From: Mangrovibacillus cuniculi
GTDB lineage: Bacteria > Bacillota > Bacilli > Bacillales > R1DC41
Direction: 5' to 3'
DNA length: 64,000 bases
NCBI RefSeq assembly: GCF_015482585.1
Contig: NZ_CP049742.1
Span: 2,573,001-2,637,000, forward strand
Shown here: positions 36,335-47,199 of the stretch, piece after piece
Position numbering within the stretch: the first letter of the stretch is position 1
Layout: the number at the start of each line of letters is the position of its first letter
Notes under the pieces: model-generated
The model's input: only the letters and a program-made list of their open reading frames with translations
What the model was told of the DNA's origin: nothing
Databases searched by the model: none
Position numbers and translations under genes: made by a program

Positions 36335-36378
36335 AAAAGGTTTGAGCAGTATCCCCTACCACTCAAACCTTTTACTAT
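36335..36378 (-). terminator. Terminator of the DAACS transporter gene
   Basis: AAAAGGTTTGAG pairs with CTCAAACCTTTT; a T run follows on the minus strand. Confidence 0.85.
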
Positions 36379-36383
36379 CCAAG

Positions 36384-37604
36384 CTATGCATTATCGCTTT
36401 TTTCTGTCTTATCAATAATAGATGTCCCCACAAGATCACCCGTAACATTTAACATCGTAGCACCCATTCCAACTAATGCGTCGATTGCTGCTAACAAAGC
36501 AACAGTTTCCATAGGTAACCCAAGTTGTGCGAAAACAGTAGCAATCATCACCAGTCCTGCTCCTGGTACTCCAGCTGTTCCGACGGAAGCTAACGTACCA
36601 ATTAGCACCACTACCAACATATCGGTAATGGTTAAAGGATTACCAATAACATTTGCCGCGAATACAGCAGATACGGCAATACGGATTGCTGCACCATCCA
36701 TATTAATAGTTGCACCTAAAGGTAAACTAAATCCATACAAACTTTTAGACAACCCTAAGTTTTTCGCTGCATTTAACGTTACTGGAAGAGTTCCAGAACT
36801 ACTTTGGGTTACAAAAGCCGTAATCATTGGTGTACGAGCTTGTGTGAAAAACTGTTTAGGACTAATCTTAAAGAATACCATCGCAATAATATAAAAAATA
36901 ATTTGTACTGCTATTGCAACATAAAGTACTAATACTACATTCCCTAGTTGCAACAAAGTATCTAGACCTTGATTTCCAACGGTTTTTGCAATAATTGCAA
37001 AGATACCTATCGGTAAATATAGTAAAATTCCTTTCATAATAAACAAGGTTGCTTCATTAAGACCATTTAACACTTTATACAATTGGTCTCCAAACTCACG
37101 ATACTCTTCTGTTGAACGCAAATAGGAGATTCCTATCCCAAATACGATAGCTGTAAAAATAATTCCTAAGAAATTATATTCTGTAAAAGCCGTAACAATA
37201 TTGCTCGGCACAATATTTAAAAGGACACTAACAATCCCTGGATTGTTTGGCGTTTCAAACGTCTCATTCGTTGGTAAAGTCAATCCCGTTCCTGGACTAA
37301 AAATCGTCGCAACAGTTATACCGACTATAATCGCAAATGCAGAGGAAAGAAGATAATATAGAAATGTTTTTCCTCCCATTCGACCTAAAGTACTCCACTT
37401 TGTTTGGTTAACACCTACCATTAATGTAAAGAGAATTAATGGTAAGATTAAAAAGTTTAGCAAACGTAACAGTAAATCTCCTAAAGGAGCTATTACAGCA
37501 GCATCTTCCCCAAAAACTATTCCGACTATAATACCTAAAATAAGCGCAACGGAAACTTTAAGAATTAAAGAGGACCGTGTATATAAATTCCAGACATTTT
37601 TCAT
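36384..37604 (-). CDS. Dicarboxylate/amino acid:cation symporter (DAACS)
   Basis: A 406-residue symporter of the glutamate/aspartate/C4-dicarboxylate family. Visible signatures: the serine-rich loop TQSSSGTLPVTLNAAKNLG, NMDGAAIRIAVSAVFAA (the NMDGT-type motif, here with A after G), GAGLVMIATVFAQLGLP and the end VTGDLVGTSIID. It imports glutamate, aspartate, succinate or similar with Na+ or H+; which one is not decidable by eye. Monocistronic with its own terminator. Confidence 0.92.
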   Translation of the reverse strand: MKNVWNLYTRSSLILKVSVALILGIIVGIVFGEDAAVIAPLGDLLLRLLNFLILPLILFTLMVGVNQTKWSTLGRMGGKTFLYYLLSSAFAIIVGITVATIFSPGTGLTLPTNETFETPNNPGIVSVLLNIVPSNIVTAFTEYNFLGIIFTAIVFGIGISYLRSTEEYREFGDQLYKVLNGLNEATLFIMKGILLYLPIGIFAIIAKTVGNQGLDTLLQLGNVVLVLYVAIAVQIIFYIIAMVFFKISPKQFFTQARTPMITAFVTQSSSGTLPVTLNAAKNLGLSKSLYGFSLPLGATINMDGAAIRIAVSAVFAANVIGNPLTITDMLVVVLIGTLASVGTAGVPGAGLVMIATVFAQLGLPMETVALLAAIDALVGMGATMLNVTGDLVGTSIIDKTEKSDNA

Positions 37605-37741
37605 TATTAACCACCCGACTAAATTAGTTTTTTATTAGATTACCCTATATGAATGGTTCGTATTAAACACATTAATCATATAATCTTAATCGGGTTTGAC
37701 TATAACGTATGCGGGAATAATAGGTCAATTAGAATGCTTAA

Positions 37742-37772
37742 GAACCTGTGAGTGGCTAAACTCACAGGCTCT
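37742..37772 (-). other. Hairpin after the diguanylate cyclase gene
   Basis: GCCTGTGAG pairs with CTCACAGG; only a weak T run (TTCTTAAG) follows, so termination is uncertain. Confidence 0.5.
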
Positions 37773-37773
37773 C

Positions 37774-38856
37774 TTAAAAATCAATACACACTCTATTTCT
37801 ACCTAGCCTCTTCGCTTTGTATAAGGCTTGATCAGCGTATCTTACTAAGTCGTCCCCATTTTCTACTATTTGAGGGTAAGAGGAAACACCGACAGAAATT
37901 GTGATGGACAGCTTTTTATGATCACTTATAGTGAAAGACGCTGCCTCCACTGTCTCTCGAATTCTTTCTGCAATTTCCTCTGCTCTTTCAACATGGCAGT
38001 CCGGTAATAAAACAGAAAACTCTTCTCCGCCATTTCTAGAAACAGTATCAACTGACCTAGTAGTCTTTCTTAGAATTTCTCCTAGTTGAGCAAGAACTAA
38101 ATCTCCCGCTTTATGCCCATACGTATCATTAACTTTTTTAAAATAATCAATATCTATCATTAAAATAGATAAATCTTCTTTTTTCTCTTCTGCAGTATAC
38201 ATTAAATTATTTAATTGAAGATCAAATGCCCTCACATTGTTTAATCCAGTTAAAAAATCTACAGTCGATTCATTTTTATATTTCAGCATAAGTTCTTGAG
38301 AACGTATTAAATAATCTACATAGAATACGGAAGCTACCCCACCTAGTAACGAGAGAACCCAATATGTTGGTAATAGTTCTTTGAGAATCGAAAGGTCTTT
38401 TACTAAGACAGAAATAACAACCGTAAATGTAATGTTAGTATGAAGTAACATTACTAATACTTTATTGATTAATTTTTTGTCTTTCATTAATTTAATTATG
38501 ATATAGTATCCAATCAATACAACTAACAATAATATGGCAGCTCCAACTGCAGAGGCATTAGCACCTAAATAAAAGCGATAGATAACAATTAGAATAGTGC
38601 TAATCATGGCTTGATTTAACCCCACAAAAATCATTAATAACATTACAGGGATAAATCGTAAATCAATGATTGTTTGCTGTGTTACTGCGATAGAAAAATT
38701 CATTAAGATGATTCCTAACGTTGCACCTGCCAGTCCGTCAATCATTTTCAACGTATCGCTAGTAAATATCGAAAGTAGCTTCCTCCACCTAAGTTGAAGA
38801 TACGTAAATGCTAGTGCTACTATAATACAGATATTAATAAAAAGATCTACGTACAT
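37774..38856 (-). CDS. Membrane diguanylate cyclase (DgcK-like)
   Basis: Synthesises c-di-GMP. The 360-residue protein has five to six helices in the first ~190 residues (5TM-5TMR_LYT type; FIPVMLLMIFVGLNQAM) and a GGDEF domain: LTGLNNVRAFD, DIDYFKKVNDTYGHKAGD, and the active-site GGEEF in SRNGGEEFSVLL. An RSVD inhibitory I-site lies the expected five residues before GGEEF, so feedback inhibition is predicted. Size and layout match DgcK (YhcK) of B. subtilis. Monocistronic. Confidence 0.9.
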   Translation of the reverse strand: MYVDLFINICIIVALAFTYLQLRWRKLLSIFTSDTLKMIDGLAGATLGIILMNFSIAVTQQTIIDLRFIPVMLLMIFVGLNQAMISTILIVIYRFYLGANASAVGAAILLLVVLIGYYIIIKLMKDKKLINKVLVMLLHTNITFTVVISVLVKDLSILKELLPTYWVLSLLGGVASVFYVDYLIRSQELMLKYKNESTVDFLTGLNNVRAFDLQLNNLMYTAEEKKEDLSILMIDIDYFKKVNDTYGHKAGDLVLAQLGEILRKTTRSVDTVSRNGGEEFSVLLPDCHVERAEEIAERIRETVEAASFTISDHKKLSITISVGVSSYPQIVENGDDLVRYADQALYKAKRLGRNRVCIDF

Positions 38857-39053
38857 GTTGTCACCTCAAATCTTTACAGTTACTACCATTAACGAGAATG
38901 GTGGGATCTTTGTAGACACAAAACATAACAAAACTGTAATTTTCTACTCTCGTAGTCTTAAAAATTATATGTTAGTGTATTTGTGTCGATTCATCATAAT
39001 GTCTATAATATGCTTATATTTTATCAAATAACAAACTAAGGGTGTGTATTATC

Positions 39054-39761
39054 TTGCGTTTAAATAAATTTATTGCAGATTCAGGAAAAGCTTCTCGCCG
39101 TGGTGCGGATCGGTTAATTGAAGAAGGTCGAGTGAAGATAAATGGGAAGAAAGCAAAAATTGGTGATCAAGTTCATCCTGGTGATGAAATTATGGTTAAC
39201 GGTGAAACCATTCGTTTAGCTAGAAACAATGTATACCTTGTGTTAAATAAACCAGTTGGCATAACATGTACTTCTGAAAAAGGTGTAAAAGGGAATATCA
39301 TTGATTTTGTCAACCATCCGCTACGCATTTCGCACGTAGGTCGTCTAGATAAGGAATCGGAAGGATTGATTTTACTTACAAACGATGGAGACATTGTAAA
39401 TGAAATCTTACGTCCAGAGAATAAACATGAAAAAGAATATATTGTTTCAGTAGACAAGCCTATTACACCAGAATTCGTAAAGCAGATGTCTGAAGGGGTA
39501 AAAATTCTTGGGACGAAGACGTTACCTTGTAAGGTGGAACAATTGTCAAAGTTTGATTTTAAAATCACCTTAACACAGGGGTTGAACAGACAAATTCGCC
39601 GCATGTGCGAGGTGTTAGGATATGAAGTTTTTCGTTTACAAAGAACAAGAATCATGAACATAACATTAGGAAATCTTCCAATGGGGCAGTGGCGCGATCT
39701 TTCAAAAAAAGAGCGTGAGCAGTTGTTTAGAGAATTGGATTACACTCCTAACGAATGGTAA
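39054..39761 (+). CDS. rluF: RNA pseudouridine synthase, RluF-like
   Basis: A 235-residue enzyme with an N-terminal S4 RNA-binding domain (RLNKFIADSGKASRRGADRL) and a RsuA/RluB/E/F-type catalytic domain: GRLDKESEGLILLTNDG with the catalytic Asp, then TQGLNRQIRRMCEVLGY. It isomerises a uridine of 23S rRNA, probably the RluF site. The TTG at 39054 is chosen since the family begins directly with RLNKFI and AAGGG lies upstream; a GTG at 39042 would sit on the SD. Monocistronic with a bidirectional terminator. Confidence 0.9.
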   Translation: MRLNKFIADSGKASRRGADRLIEEGRVKINGKKAKIGDQVHPGDEIMVNGETIRLARNNVYLVLNKPVGITCTSEKGVKGNIIDFVNHPLRISHVGRLDKESEGLILLTNDGDIVNEILRPENKHEKEYIVSVDKPITPEFVKQMSEGVKILGTKTLPCKVEQLSKFDFKITLTQGLNRQIRRMCEVLGYEVFRLQRTRIMNITLGNLPMGQWRDLSKKEREQLFRELDYTPNEW

Positions 39762-39763
39762 GA

Positions 39764-39803
39764 AAAAAGGATGAAACCTCATTCGTTAGGTTTCATCCTT
39801 TTT
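39764..39803. terminator. Bidirectional terminator, rluF versus fetB
   Basis: AAAAAAGGATGAAACCT pairs perfectly with AGGTTTCATCCTTTTTT. Confidence 0.92.
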
Positions 39804-40591
39804 TAATCCTCTAAATCCACTAGCTGCTGTCGATCATTAAAATATGTTTTATAACCTAACTGTAAAAAAATAATGACACAAAGTGCAACGCTTCCAACCA
39901 CTCCTAACATGGTAGCTATTTGATAGCCTAAAGCAACTAATGGAGACGCTCCTGCGATAATTTGTCCTGTCATCATCCCTGGTAAGAATACAATTCCCAT
40001 CCCTACTAGAGAATTAATTGTGGGCAACATCGCAGCATCAAAAGCTTGATTTACAACCTCTGCAGCGGCAACTTTAGGAGTAGCCCCAAGCATTAATGCT
40101 CCCTCGATTTGAGGTTTTTTGGACTTCATTTCAATAGCCAAGTGGTTTACTCCAAGCGTGACAGCTGTCATCGACTTACCGATGATCATCCCAGCAATAG
40201 GAATAAAATATTGTGGGTTATACCATGGCTCTAACTGTAGAACCACAAACATAAAAAAGGCTATGGTACAGATAATGCCAACAGTCATTGCAAAAGCCAC
40301 AATTTTCTTAATGTCTTTTCCGATTGTCACTTTTGTGCGCTGATATACGTTAACAATCGCAAAAAGCAACATAACAAAGACAGCTAATAGAGTGTACCAA
40401 GGACTTGCGTTATCGAAAATAAATACTAATATGTATCCAACAATAATTAACTGCAAGGTCATCCTTGCTGTCGCAATTAGAACTTCTTTTTCACGAGGGA
40501 TTTTTCTGAAACGAATAATAGCAATTAATATCAACACAAATATGTATGCAGAAGCAATTTGCCAAAAAGACAAATTCATCATATCATTCAT
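39803..40591 (-). CDS. FetB-like ABC transporter permease (UPF0014)
   Basis: A 262-residue permease with about seven helices. The block IPIAGMIIGKSMTAVTLGVNHL and the segment LGATPKVAAAEVVNQAFDAAMLPTIN followed by GIVFLPGMMTGQIIAGASP are diagnostic of the UPF0014/FetB family. With FetA it forms an exporter implicated in iron efflux and peroxide resistance in E. coli. Its start overlaps the end of the ATPase gene by 8 bp. Iron as substrate is taken from family knowledge. Confidence 0.88.
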   Translation of the reverse strand: MNDMMNLSFWQIASAYIFVLILIAIIRFRKIPREKEVLIATARMTLQLIIVGYILVFIFDNASPWYTLLAVFVMLLFAIVNVYQRTKVTIGKDIKKIVAFAMTVGIICTIAFFMFVVLQLEPWYNPQYFIPIAGMIIGKSMTAVTLGVNHLAIEMKSKKPQIEGALMLGATPKVAAAEVVNQAFDAAMLPTINSLVGMGIVFLPGMMTGQIIAGASPLVALGYQIATMLGVVGSVALCVIIFLQLGYKTYFNDRQQLVDLED

Positions 40592-41228
40592 CTTCGTCCC
40601 TCTTTTCCGTTAAACGATAAGGCCCCATGTCAATTGTATCCTCTGCATATTTCTCTGCTATCTCTTCATCATGTGTTACCATCAACACACTCATTTCTTT
40701 TTGTTTCACATACTCCATAACACTACTCATAATACTTTCGGCCGTATCATCGTCAAGCGCAGAGGTCGGTTCGTCTAGTAATAAGACCTCTGGGTACATC
40801 AACAATGATCTTGCGAGCGCTAAACGTTGTTTTTCCCCACCTGATAAATGGTCAACATCTTCTGCCAGTTCTTTATTCAATCTAAACATACTTAATATTT
40901 CCTTAAGTCGATTATCCTCTGGAAATTCTTGTTCAGTAAATTTTAACCCAATCAGTAAATTATCTTTAATCGTTCCATCAAACATAACCGGTGATTGAGG
41001 GACCATTAAGATTTTTTTACGAATGGAAATAGGATCCATCTCTTTTAAGTCCTCATTATGATATAAAACCTTTCCTTTTGTAGGGGTTATTAAATGAGTA
41101 AGTAAACGAAGGAAAGTTGATTTTCCACTACCACTCGGCCCGACAATACTAATAATACTTTTAGAAGGGATGTTCATAGAAGGTATATGAATAATATCCT
41201 TGTATCTCAGATCGCGTATTTCAAACAT
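40584..41228 (-). CDS. FetA-like ABC transporter ATPase
   Basis: A 214-residue ATP-binding subunit: Walker A GPSGSGKST, Q-loop MVPQSPVMF, signature LSGGEKQRLALARSL, Walker B VLLLDEPTSALD and the switch His in MVTHDEE. Cytoplasmic, partner of the FetB-like permease encoded directly downstream with an 8-bp overlap. Predicted to power metal (iron) export, which would fit the peroxide-defence theme of the region. Confidence 0.9.
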   Translation of the reverse strand: MFEIRDLRYKDIIHIPSMNIPSKSIISIVGPSGSGKSTFLRLLTHLITPTKGKVLYHNEDLKEMDPISIRKKILMVPQSPVMFDGTIKDNLLIGLKFTEQEFPEDNRLKEILSMFRLNKELAEDVDHLSGGEKQRLALARSLLMYPEVLLLDEPTSALDDDTAESIMSSVMEYVKQKEMSVLMVTHDEEIAEKYAEDTIDMGPYRLTEKRDEDE

Positions 41229-41336
41229 ATAACCCCCCCTTTTTATTATTCTTTGAAAAGATTATCGGAATATACTATGTAAAGATATTTTTACCCTTCT
41301 AATAAATGACCTAAACAGAAAAGAAAGAGGACTACA

Positions 41337-41374
41337 TAAAAAAGACGCTGCCAGTAAGCAACGTCTTTTTATCG
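41337..41374 (-). terminator. Terminator of the DUF805 gene
   Basis: AAAAAGACG pairs with CGTCTTTTT; bidirectional. Confidence 0.75.
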
Positions 41375-41382
41375 TTATATAA

Positions 41383-41730
41383 TTATAGAGTCTTTGGATT
41401 AGGTCCGTATTTGTTCGAACCTTCTTGGCTGTCTAGACAAGCAAATACTAGAAGGACAATTGCTCCAACTAAAGGAACAAGGACAATTAACAGCCACCAA
41501 GCGCTTCTTCCAATATCGTGTAAACGTCTAACACATACTGCTAGTCCTGGAATAAGAACTAATAAAGAATAGATAACTTGTAAACCAAATGGTAGACCTA
41601 GTAAATTGTCTACTACACCTAAAAGTAACGATATTACTGCACTAATTAGAGCAAACATCCAATATTCTTTACGACGCGCACGTCCACTAAACGTCGCATA
41701 TTTTTTTAAAACTTCTACATACCACTGCAT
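41383..41730 (-). CDS. DUF805 membrane protein
   Basis: A 115-residue membrane protein with three or four helices. The N-terminus FSGRARRKEYWMFALI and the central VCVRRLHDIGRSAWWLLIVLVPLVGAIVLL are the standard DUF805 signature; the C-terminus SNKYGPNP is also typical. The function of this widespread family is not established. Monocistronic. Confidence 0.9.
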   Translation of the reverse strand: MQWYVEVLKKYATFSGRARRKEYWMFALISAVISLLLGVVDNLLGLPFGLQVIYSLLVLIPGLAVCVRRLHDIGRSAWWLLIVLVPLVGAIVLLVFACLDSQEGSNKYGPNPKTL

Positions 41731-41814
41731 AAAATAAATCTCCCTTGTTGTTAAAAATTGATTTCTGGGACAATTATAACATTTTTAGGAGATTATAAAA
41801 TTGTAATAAATGCC

Positions 41815-41848
41815 AAAAGCGTCTCTAGGAAAGTCTAGAGACGCTTTT
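41815..41848 (-). terminator. glpD terminator
   Basis: AAAAGCGTCTCTA pairs with TAGAGACGCTTTT. Confidence 0.9.
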
Positions 41849-41852
41849 CTTC

Positions 41853-43508
41853 TTATGCTTGTGGTACCACAGCAAATTCTATTTCTTTCTCTAACTCTTC
41901 TACATATTTTGCTTTCTGCTCCGGAGTCCATTTTAGTAAGTGGTTCATTAACTCAACCACTTCGTCTTTCCACTTTCGAACCCAAGCAATGTCAAAGAAC
42001 AATGCTCCTGTTCTACGAATGAAGAAATCTACTGGTGTGGCTGTCATTTCTTCTTGGATGCTATATATTACTTGAGCATATAGAGTCGCCGGAATACGAG
42101 AAGTATGGTCTGTTACACTATATGCTTGCGCTAGTTTAAACAATTGATCAACATTAGATCCATACATTCTAGCTAACGTACTTCCTTGTTCTATAGTAAG
42201 TCCGTGTTGTACCGCTTCCTTCGCCTTTTGCTCTACAAATCTAGGGAAACCTTTAGATCCTCCAACATGTCCTCCGGAGATTGGCATATTCTTCGTAGTG
42301 GACTTAGGGAATTTCTTTTTAGCTGTTTCTTCTAAACGTTTTACTACAAGATCCACTACTGTTTCTCCCATTTTACGATATCCTGTCAGCTTTCCACCTG
42401 CAATGGTAATCAATCCGCTTTCGCCTTCCCAGATTTCATCCCTGCGTGAAATCTCAGACGGATCTTTTCCTTCTTCATAAATTAGTGGCCGAATTCCAGC
42501 CCAACTGGACTCTACATCTTCCTTTGTCACTTTCACTTCTGGGAACATGTAGTGAATACTATTCAAAATGTACTCACGATCTTCATCTGTCATGTATGGT
42601 TTTGCTTTTTCCTTGTCATAGAAAGTATCCGTTGTCCCAACGTATGCTTTACCATCACGTGGAATAGCGAATACCATTCGACCATCTGGCGTATCAAAAT
42701 ATACCGCTTGTCGCAACGGGAATTTACTCTGATCAATAACAATATGAACACCTTTGGTCAGACGAAGCTTTTTATTATTGCGACTGTAGTCTTTTCCGCG
42801 CACCTCATCTACCCAAGGACCAGCTGCGTTCACTACTTTAGACCCTTTAATCTCTAAAAGTTCTTTCGTAATTAGATCTTCTGCTTCAATTCCAATAACT
42901 TTTTTATCACCATAAAGAAAACGGGCTGATTTCATATAATTCATGACTGTCGCTCCGTGAGCAACTGCTTCTTTCATCACTTCTATAGTCAGACGAGCAT
43001 CATCCGTACGATATTCAACGTAGTAACCGCCACCTTTTAAACCATCTTTCTTCACCAGTGGCTCTTTAGATAGAGTATCGGATACAGATAACATAGAGCG
43101 TCGTTCACTTTTCTTTACACCTGCAAGATAGTCGTATATTTTTAATCCAATAGAAGTACTGAACTTACCAAACGTACCTCCTTGATGTAATGGTAGTAGC
43201 ATCCATTCTGGAGTGGTTACGTGAGGCCCATTTTCATATACGATTTCACGTTCTTTACCAACTTCCGCCACCATCTTAACCTCAAATTGTTTTAAATAAC
43301 GTAAACCACCGTGAACTAATTTCGTAGAACGGCTGGAGGTACCTGATGCGAAGTCCTGCATTTCCACTAAGGCAACTTTCATGCCTCGCTTAGAGGCATC
43401 TAGCGCAATACCTGCTCCAGTAATTCCTCCACCGATAACAATCAGATCAAAGTTTGTGTGTTGTAAACGTGTTTTTACTTCTTCTCGTAGTGTGCTTGAA
43501 AATGTCAT
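41853..43508 (-). CDS. glpD: Aerobic glycerol-3-phosphate dehydrogenase
   Basis: Oxidises glycerol-3-phosphate to dihydroxyacetone phosphate, passing electrons to menaquinone at the membrane. The 551-residue flavoprotein has the FAD-binding start [21 protein letters not shown], the [17 protein letters not shown] motif and the late [13 protein letters not shown]. Length is standard for the Bacillus enzyme. It lies downstream of glpK with a strong terminator in the 143-bp gap, consistent with GlpP-dependent antitermination as known for B. subtilis glpD. Confidence 0.95.
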   Translation of the reverse strand: MTFSSTLREEVKTRLQHTNFDLIVIGGGITGAGIALDASKRGMKVALVEMQDFASGTSSRSTKLVHGGLRYLKQFEVKMVAEVGKEREIVYENGPHVTTPEWMLLPLHQGGTFGKFSTSIGLKIYDYLAGVKKSERRSMLSVSDTLSKEPLVKKDGLKGGGYYVEYRTDDARLTIEVMKEAVAHGATVMNYMKSARFLYGDKKVIGIEAEDLITKELLEIKGSKVVNAAGPWVDEVRGKDYSRNNKKLRLTKGVHIVIDQSKFPLRQAVYFDTPDGRMVFAIPRDGKAYVGTTDTFYDKEKAKPYMTDEDREYILNSIHYMFPEVKVTKEDVESSWAGIRPLIYEEGKDPSEISRRDEIWEGESGLITIAGGKLTGYRKMGETVVDLVVKRLEETAKKKFPKSTTKNMPISGGHVGGSKGFPRFVEQKAKEAVQHGLTIEQGSTLARMYGSNVDQLFKLAQAYSVTDHTSRIPATLYAQVIYSIQEEMTATPVDFFIRRTGALFFDIAWVRKWKDEVVELMNHLLKWTPEQKAKYVEELEKEIEFAVVPQA

Positions 43509-43537
43509 ATGTGTAACCTCCTATTAGGTATCATGTA

Positions 43538-43602
43538 CAAAAAAAGAGAGACCAAACTAGCATTACAAAAGCAGTTGCTTCGTAATGTAGAATGGTCTCT
43601 CT
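43538..43602 (-). promoter_or_regulatory. glpD leader terminator (GlpP antitermination)
   Basis: AGAGAGACCA and TGGTCTCTCT form a 10-bp outer stem, with CATTAC/GTAATG inside, followed on the minus strand by TTTTTTT, just upstream of glpD. In B. subtilis this leader is read through when GlpP binds glycerol-3-phosphate. Confidence 0.85.
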
Positions 43603-43651
43603 GCGTCTCTAACCGAATATTAACTTAATTTTATTATAGCATGAAAAACCA

Positions 43652-45178
<1,527 letters not shown>

Positions 45179-45427
45179 TTAGCTTTTTTCTGTCGTCATT
45201 TGACGTGCGCTCATATAAGGCAATCCTAACACAACTAACCTGATTACTAATACTATCCAAAAACTTGTTGTTAGTTGACCACCAAATACCGCTTTATAAA
45301 TTAGATCTGTCATTTTACTAAATTAATTCTAAATACAAAGTGGGATAGCTATTCCAGTCGCAAATACATCTGCACCAAAAATAGTTAGTAATGCTGTACC
45401 AATCACTTCTTCTAAGAACGTTGTCAT
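45179..45427 (-). pseudogene. glpF: glpF (glycerol facilitator) remnant
   Basis: From the ATG at 45427 the first ~25 codons read MTTFLEEVIGTALLTIFGAD, a GlpF N-terminus, then a stop. About 50 bp later another frame reads IYKAVFGGQLTTSFWIVLVI, the GlpF C-terminal segment (B. subtilis has FYNAAFKGHITSSFWIVSVI), ending with the TAA at 45179. Roughly 200 central codons with all six channel helices and both NPA motifs are missing. The gene order glpP-glpF-glpK-glpD confirms the identity. Glycerol must enter by diffusion or another channel. Confidence 0.88.
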
Positions 45428-45461
45428 TTCCTCTACTTCTGTTTTTGTTCCATTGGAGTAA

Positions 45462-45511
45462 AATAAAAAACTCACAATAATAGCCTTATGAAAAGGCCAA
45501 AACTGTGAGTC
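45462..45511 (-). promoter_or_regulatory. GlpP-type leader terminator before the glpF remnant
   Basis: ACTCACA pairs with TGTGAGT, with GCCTT/AAGGC inside, followed by TTTTTTATTTT on the minus strand. Same position as the glpFK antitermination leader of B. subtilis. Confidence 0.75.
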
Positions 45512-45538
45512 TCCTAATCTCTTCACCATGTATTAACT

Positions 45539-45575
45539 TGATATCGATTTTACAAAGTGCTGTAAGCGTTGTCAA
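45539..45575 (-). promoter_or_regulatory. glpFK promoter and cre site
   Basis: Minus strand TTGACA (45570-45575), 17 bp, TAAAAT (45547-45552). TAAAATCGATATCA (45539-45552) matches the CcpA cre consensus at 13 of 14 positions and overlaps the -10. Confidence 0.75.
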
Positions 45576-45592
45576 TACTCCATTTACCACAG

Positions 45593-46159
45593 TTAATTTC
45601 CATCGAAATGTTTCCAAAGTTGATGATCTGATGTAGTGATAGCTGTAGCACCGGCTTCTAGCGCCGCTTCTACCTCTTCTACCGTTTCAATTAATCCACC
45701 AGCAAAGATAGGCTTTCCTGTTTTTTCTTTGATCTCTTTAATAATTTTCGGCACTACTCCCGGTAATACTTCAATAAAGTCTGGATCTGTTTTATGTATG
45801 AGTTCAATACTTCTCTTCATAGCACTAGAATCAATGACAAACATTCGTTGAGTCGCATGAATTCCTTTTTTCCTAGCTTTTTTAATAACACTTCCTTTTG
45901 TAGAGATAATACCGTACGGTTTAATTTCCTGACAAACGAATTCTGTGGCGTATTCATCACTTGATAAACCTTGGATTAAATCTAAATGAACAAACATTTC
46001 TCGCTTTTGTTGCCTTGCATACTCGACTGCGCTCTTTAGCATTCCAACATGCATATCAAGGAAAACCCCATACTGGAAGGATGTTTGAAGCATTTTATCA
46101 AACTCTTTCATGGTTCTAATCGCTGGAAGGATTTTTTGATTATGAAAAGTCACATGCAT
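45593..46159 (-). CDS. glpP: Glycerol-3-phosphate-responsive antiterminator GlpP
   Basis: RNA-binding regulator that, with glycerol-3-phosphate, allows transcription through the glpFK and glpD leader terminators. The 188-residue TIM-barrel-like protein has the family motifs FLDMHVGML, MFVHLDLIQGLSSDEYATEF, the phosphate loop IFAGGLIETVEEVEAALEAGATAITTSDHQLW. First gene of the glp locus; both its target leaders are present downstream although glpF itself is lost. Confidence 0.92.
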   Translation of the reverse strand: MHVTFHNQKILPAIRTMKEFDKMLQTSFQYGVFLDMHVGMLKSAVEYARQQKREMFVHLDLIQGLSSDEYATEFVCQEIKPYGIISTKGSVIKKARKKGIHATQRMFVIDSSAMKRSIELIHKTDPDFIEVLPGVVPKIIKEIKEKTGKPIFAGGLIETVEEVEAALEAGATAITTSDHQLWKHFDGN

Positions 46160-46322
46160 TCCTACTTTCGTTTTTCTGATTTGAAGTATAGGTAAAGTCT
46201 GGATTTTTTACAACAGTATGAAGGTCCATATATATTATTAAACCAAATAGATTCGTATTAACTTAACTTCTAGGGTAGCACGTCTACTCATATTATATAT
46301 AAACAAAAGAGGAGGATACCGT

Positions 46323-46922
46323 ATGAAAAAAGAGTTTTGGTTCTATCCGGATATCATCTGTTTATCTTTGCTTTTTATCGGCAGCTTCTTTTTCTTTCTT
46401 ACTTTTGCTACCTCTTGGACTCAGTGGTTGTCGATTCTTATCGGAATGGTTACCTATACATTAGGAGAATATCTTACACATCGATTCGTGTTTCACATGA
46501 AGCCACCAAAGCATCCATTTTTCTTAAAGTTGATGAAAAGAGTACATTATGATCACCACGTAAAACCAAAAGATCTGCATTTATTATTTTTACCTTTATG
46601 GTATTCTGTTCCCAATATTGTAGTAGTCGCTATTTTAGTATTTTTCATTACAGGAAACTTAGCTGTAACTAGTGGATTCATTAGCGGTGTGGTAATTTTC
46701 ATCATTTATTATGAATACACACATTATGTCGCACACCGTCCAATTAATCCGAAAACTCCTTGGGGAAAGTGGATGAAGAAAGTGCATCTGTGGCACCACT
46801 ATAAAAATGAACAGTATTGGTATGGGGTAACAAGTCCTATATACGATTATGCGTTAGGAACCTTTAAGGATCAGAAGGACGTGGAAAAAAGTGCTACAGC
46901 GAGGGATTTGGAGAAGGAGTGA
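46323..46922 (+). CDS. Fatty acid hydroxylase/sterol desaturase superfamily membrane protein
   Basis: A 199-residue protein with about four helices and the histidine clusters that hold a di-iron centre: HRFVFH, HYDHH, HYVAH and HLWHH. Family members hydroxylate or desaturate lipids and carotenoids using oxygen. The substrate here is unknown; a membrane-lipid or carotenoid role is possible, and the latter would be interesting given the rhodopsin, but nothing nearby proves it. AGAGGAGG SD before the ATG. Monocistronic. Confidence 0.85.
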   Translation: MKKEFWFYPDIICLSLLFIGSFFFFLTFATSWTQWLSILIGMVTYTLGEYLTHRFVFHMKPPKHPFFLKLMKRVHYDHHVKPKDLHLLFLPLWYSVPNIVVVAILVFFITGNLAVTSGFISGVVIFIIYYEYTHYVAHRPINPKTPWGKWMKKVHLWHHYKNEQYWYGVTSPIYDYALGTFKDQKDVEKSATARDLEKE

Positions 46923-46934
46923 TGGGGAAGTGCT

Positions 46935-47090
46935 TATTCTCTTCTACGACTGGATTTTCCGCTCCTTCATGAGTTTAAGAGGCTCTTATTCTCTTCTCGG
47001 CAATGATTTCCCCACTCCAGATGGGTATAGACCCTTTCTATTCTCTTCTCGGCACAGAGTTTCCCGCCCTAGATCAGTTTATAATTCAAA
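46935..47090. repeat. Short tandem array, three 52-bp units
   Basis: TATTCTCTTCT recurs at 46935, 46987 and 47039, exactly 52 bp apart. Unit 1 (CTTCATGAGTTTAAG) matches the first class and unit 2 (CCAGATGGGTATAGA) the second class of the 14-unit array at 62026. Confidence 0.88.
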
Positions 47091-47091
47091 A

Positions 47092-47157
47092 GAGACTCAT
47101 CTAAGAGCAAGCCACATCACGTGGCTAACGATGAGTTGTTACTTTTCACGTAACAAA
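47092..47157 (+). repeat. Two-stem-loop terminator-associated repeat, copy 2
   Basis: CTCATC..GCCACATCACGTGGC..GATGAG then TTGTTAC..CACGTAACAAAAA. It runs directly into the terminator hairpin of the convergent monooxygenase gene. Confidence 0.85.
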
Positions 47158-47192
47158 AAGGACACCATCGCAATCCGCGAGGCGTCCTTCTA
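47153..47192 (-). terminator. Terminator of the monooxygenase gene
   Basis: AAGGAC pairs with GTCCTT with CC/GG inside; TTTTTGTT follows on the minus strand and is the edge of repeat copy 2. Confidence 0.75.
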
Positions 47193-47199
47193 CTATTAT

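Noticed and set aside
45329-45529. Novel 66-aa protein
   Set aside because: Its end is the GlpF N-terminus and its start runs through the GlpP leader hairpin; it is part of the glpF remnant.
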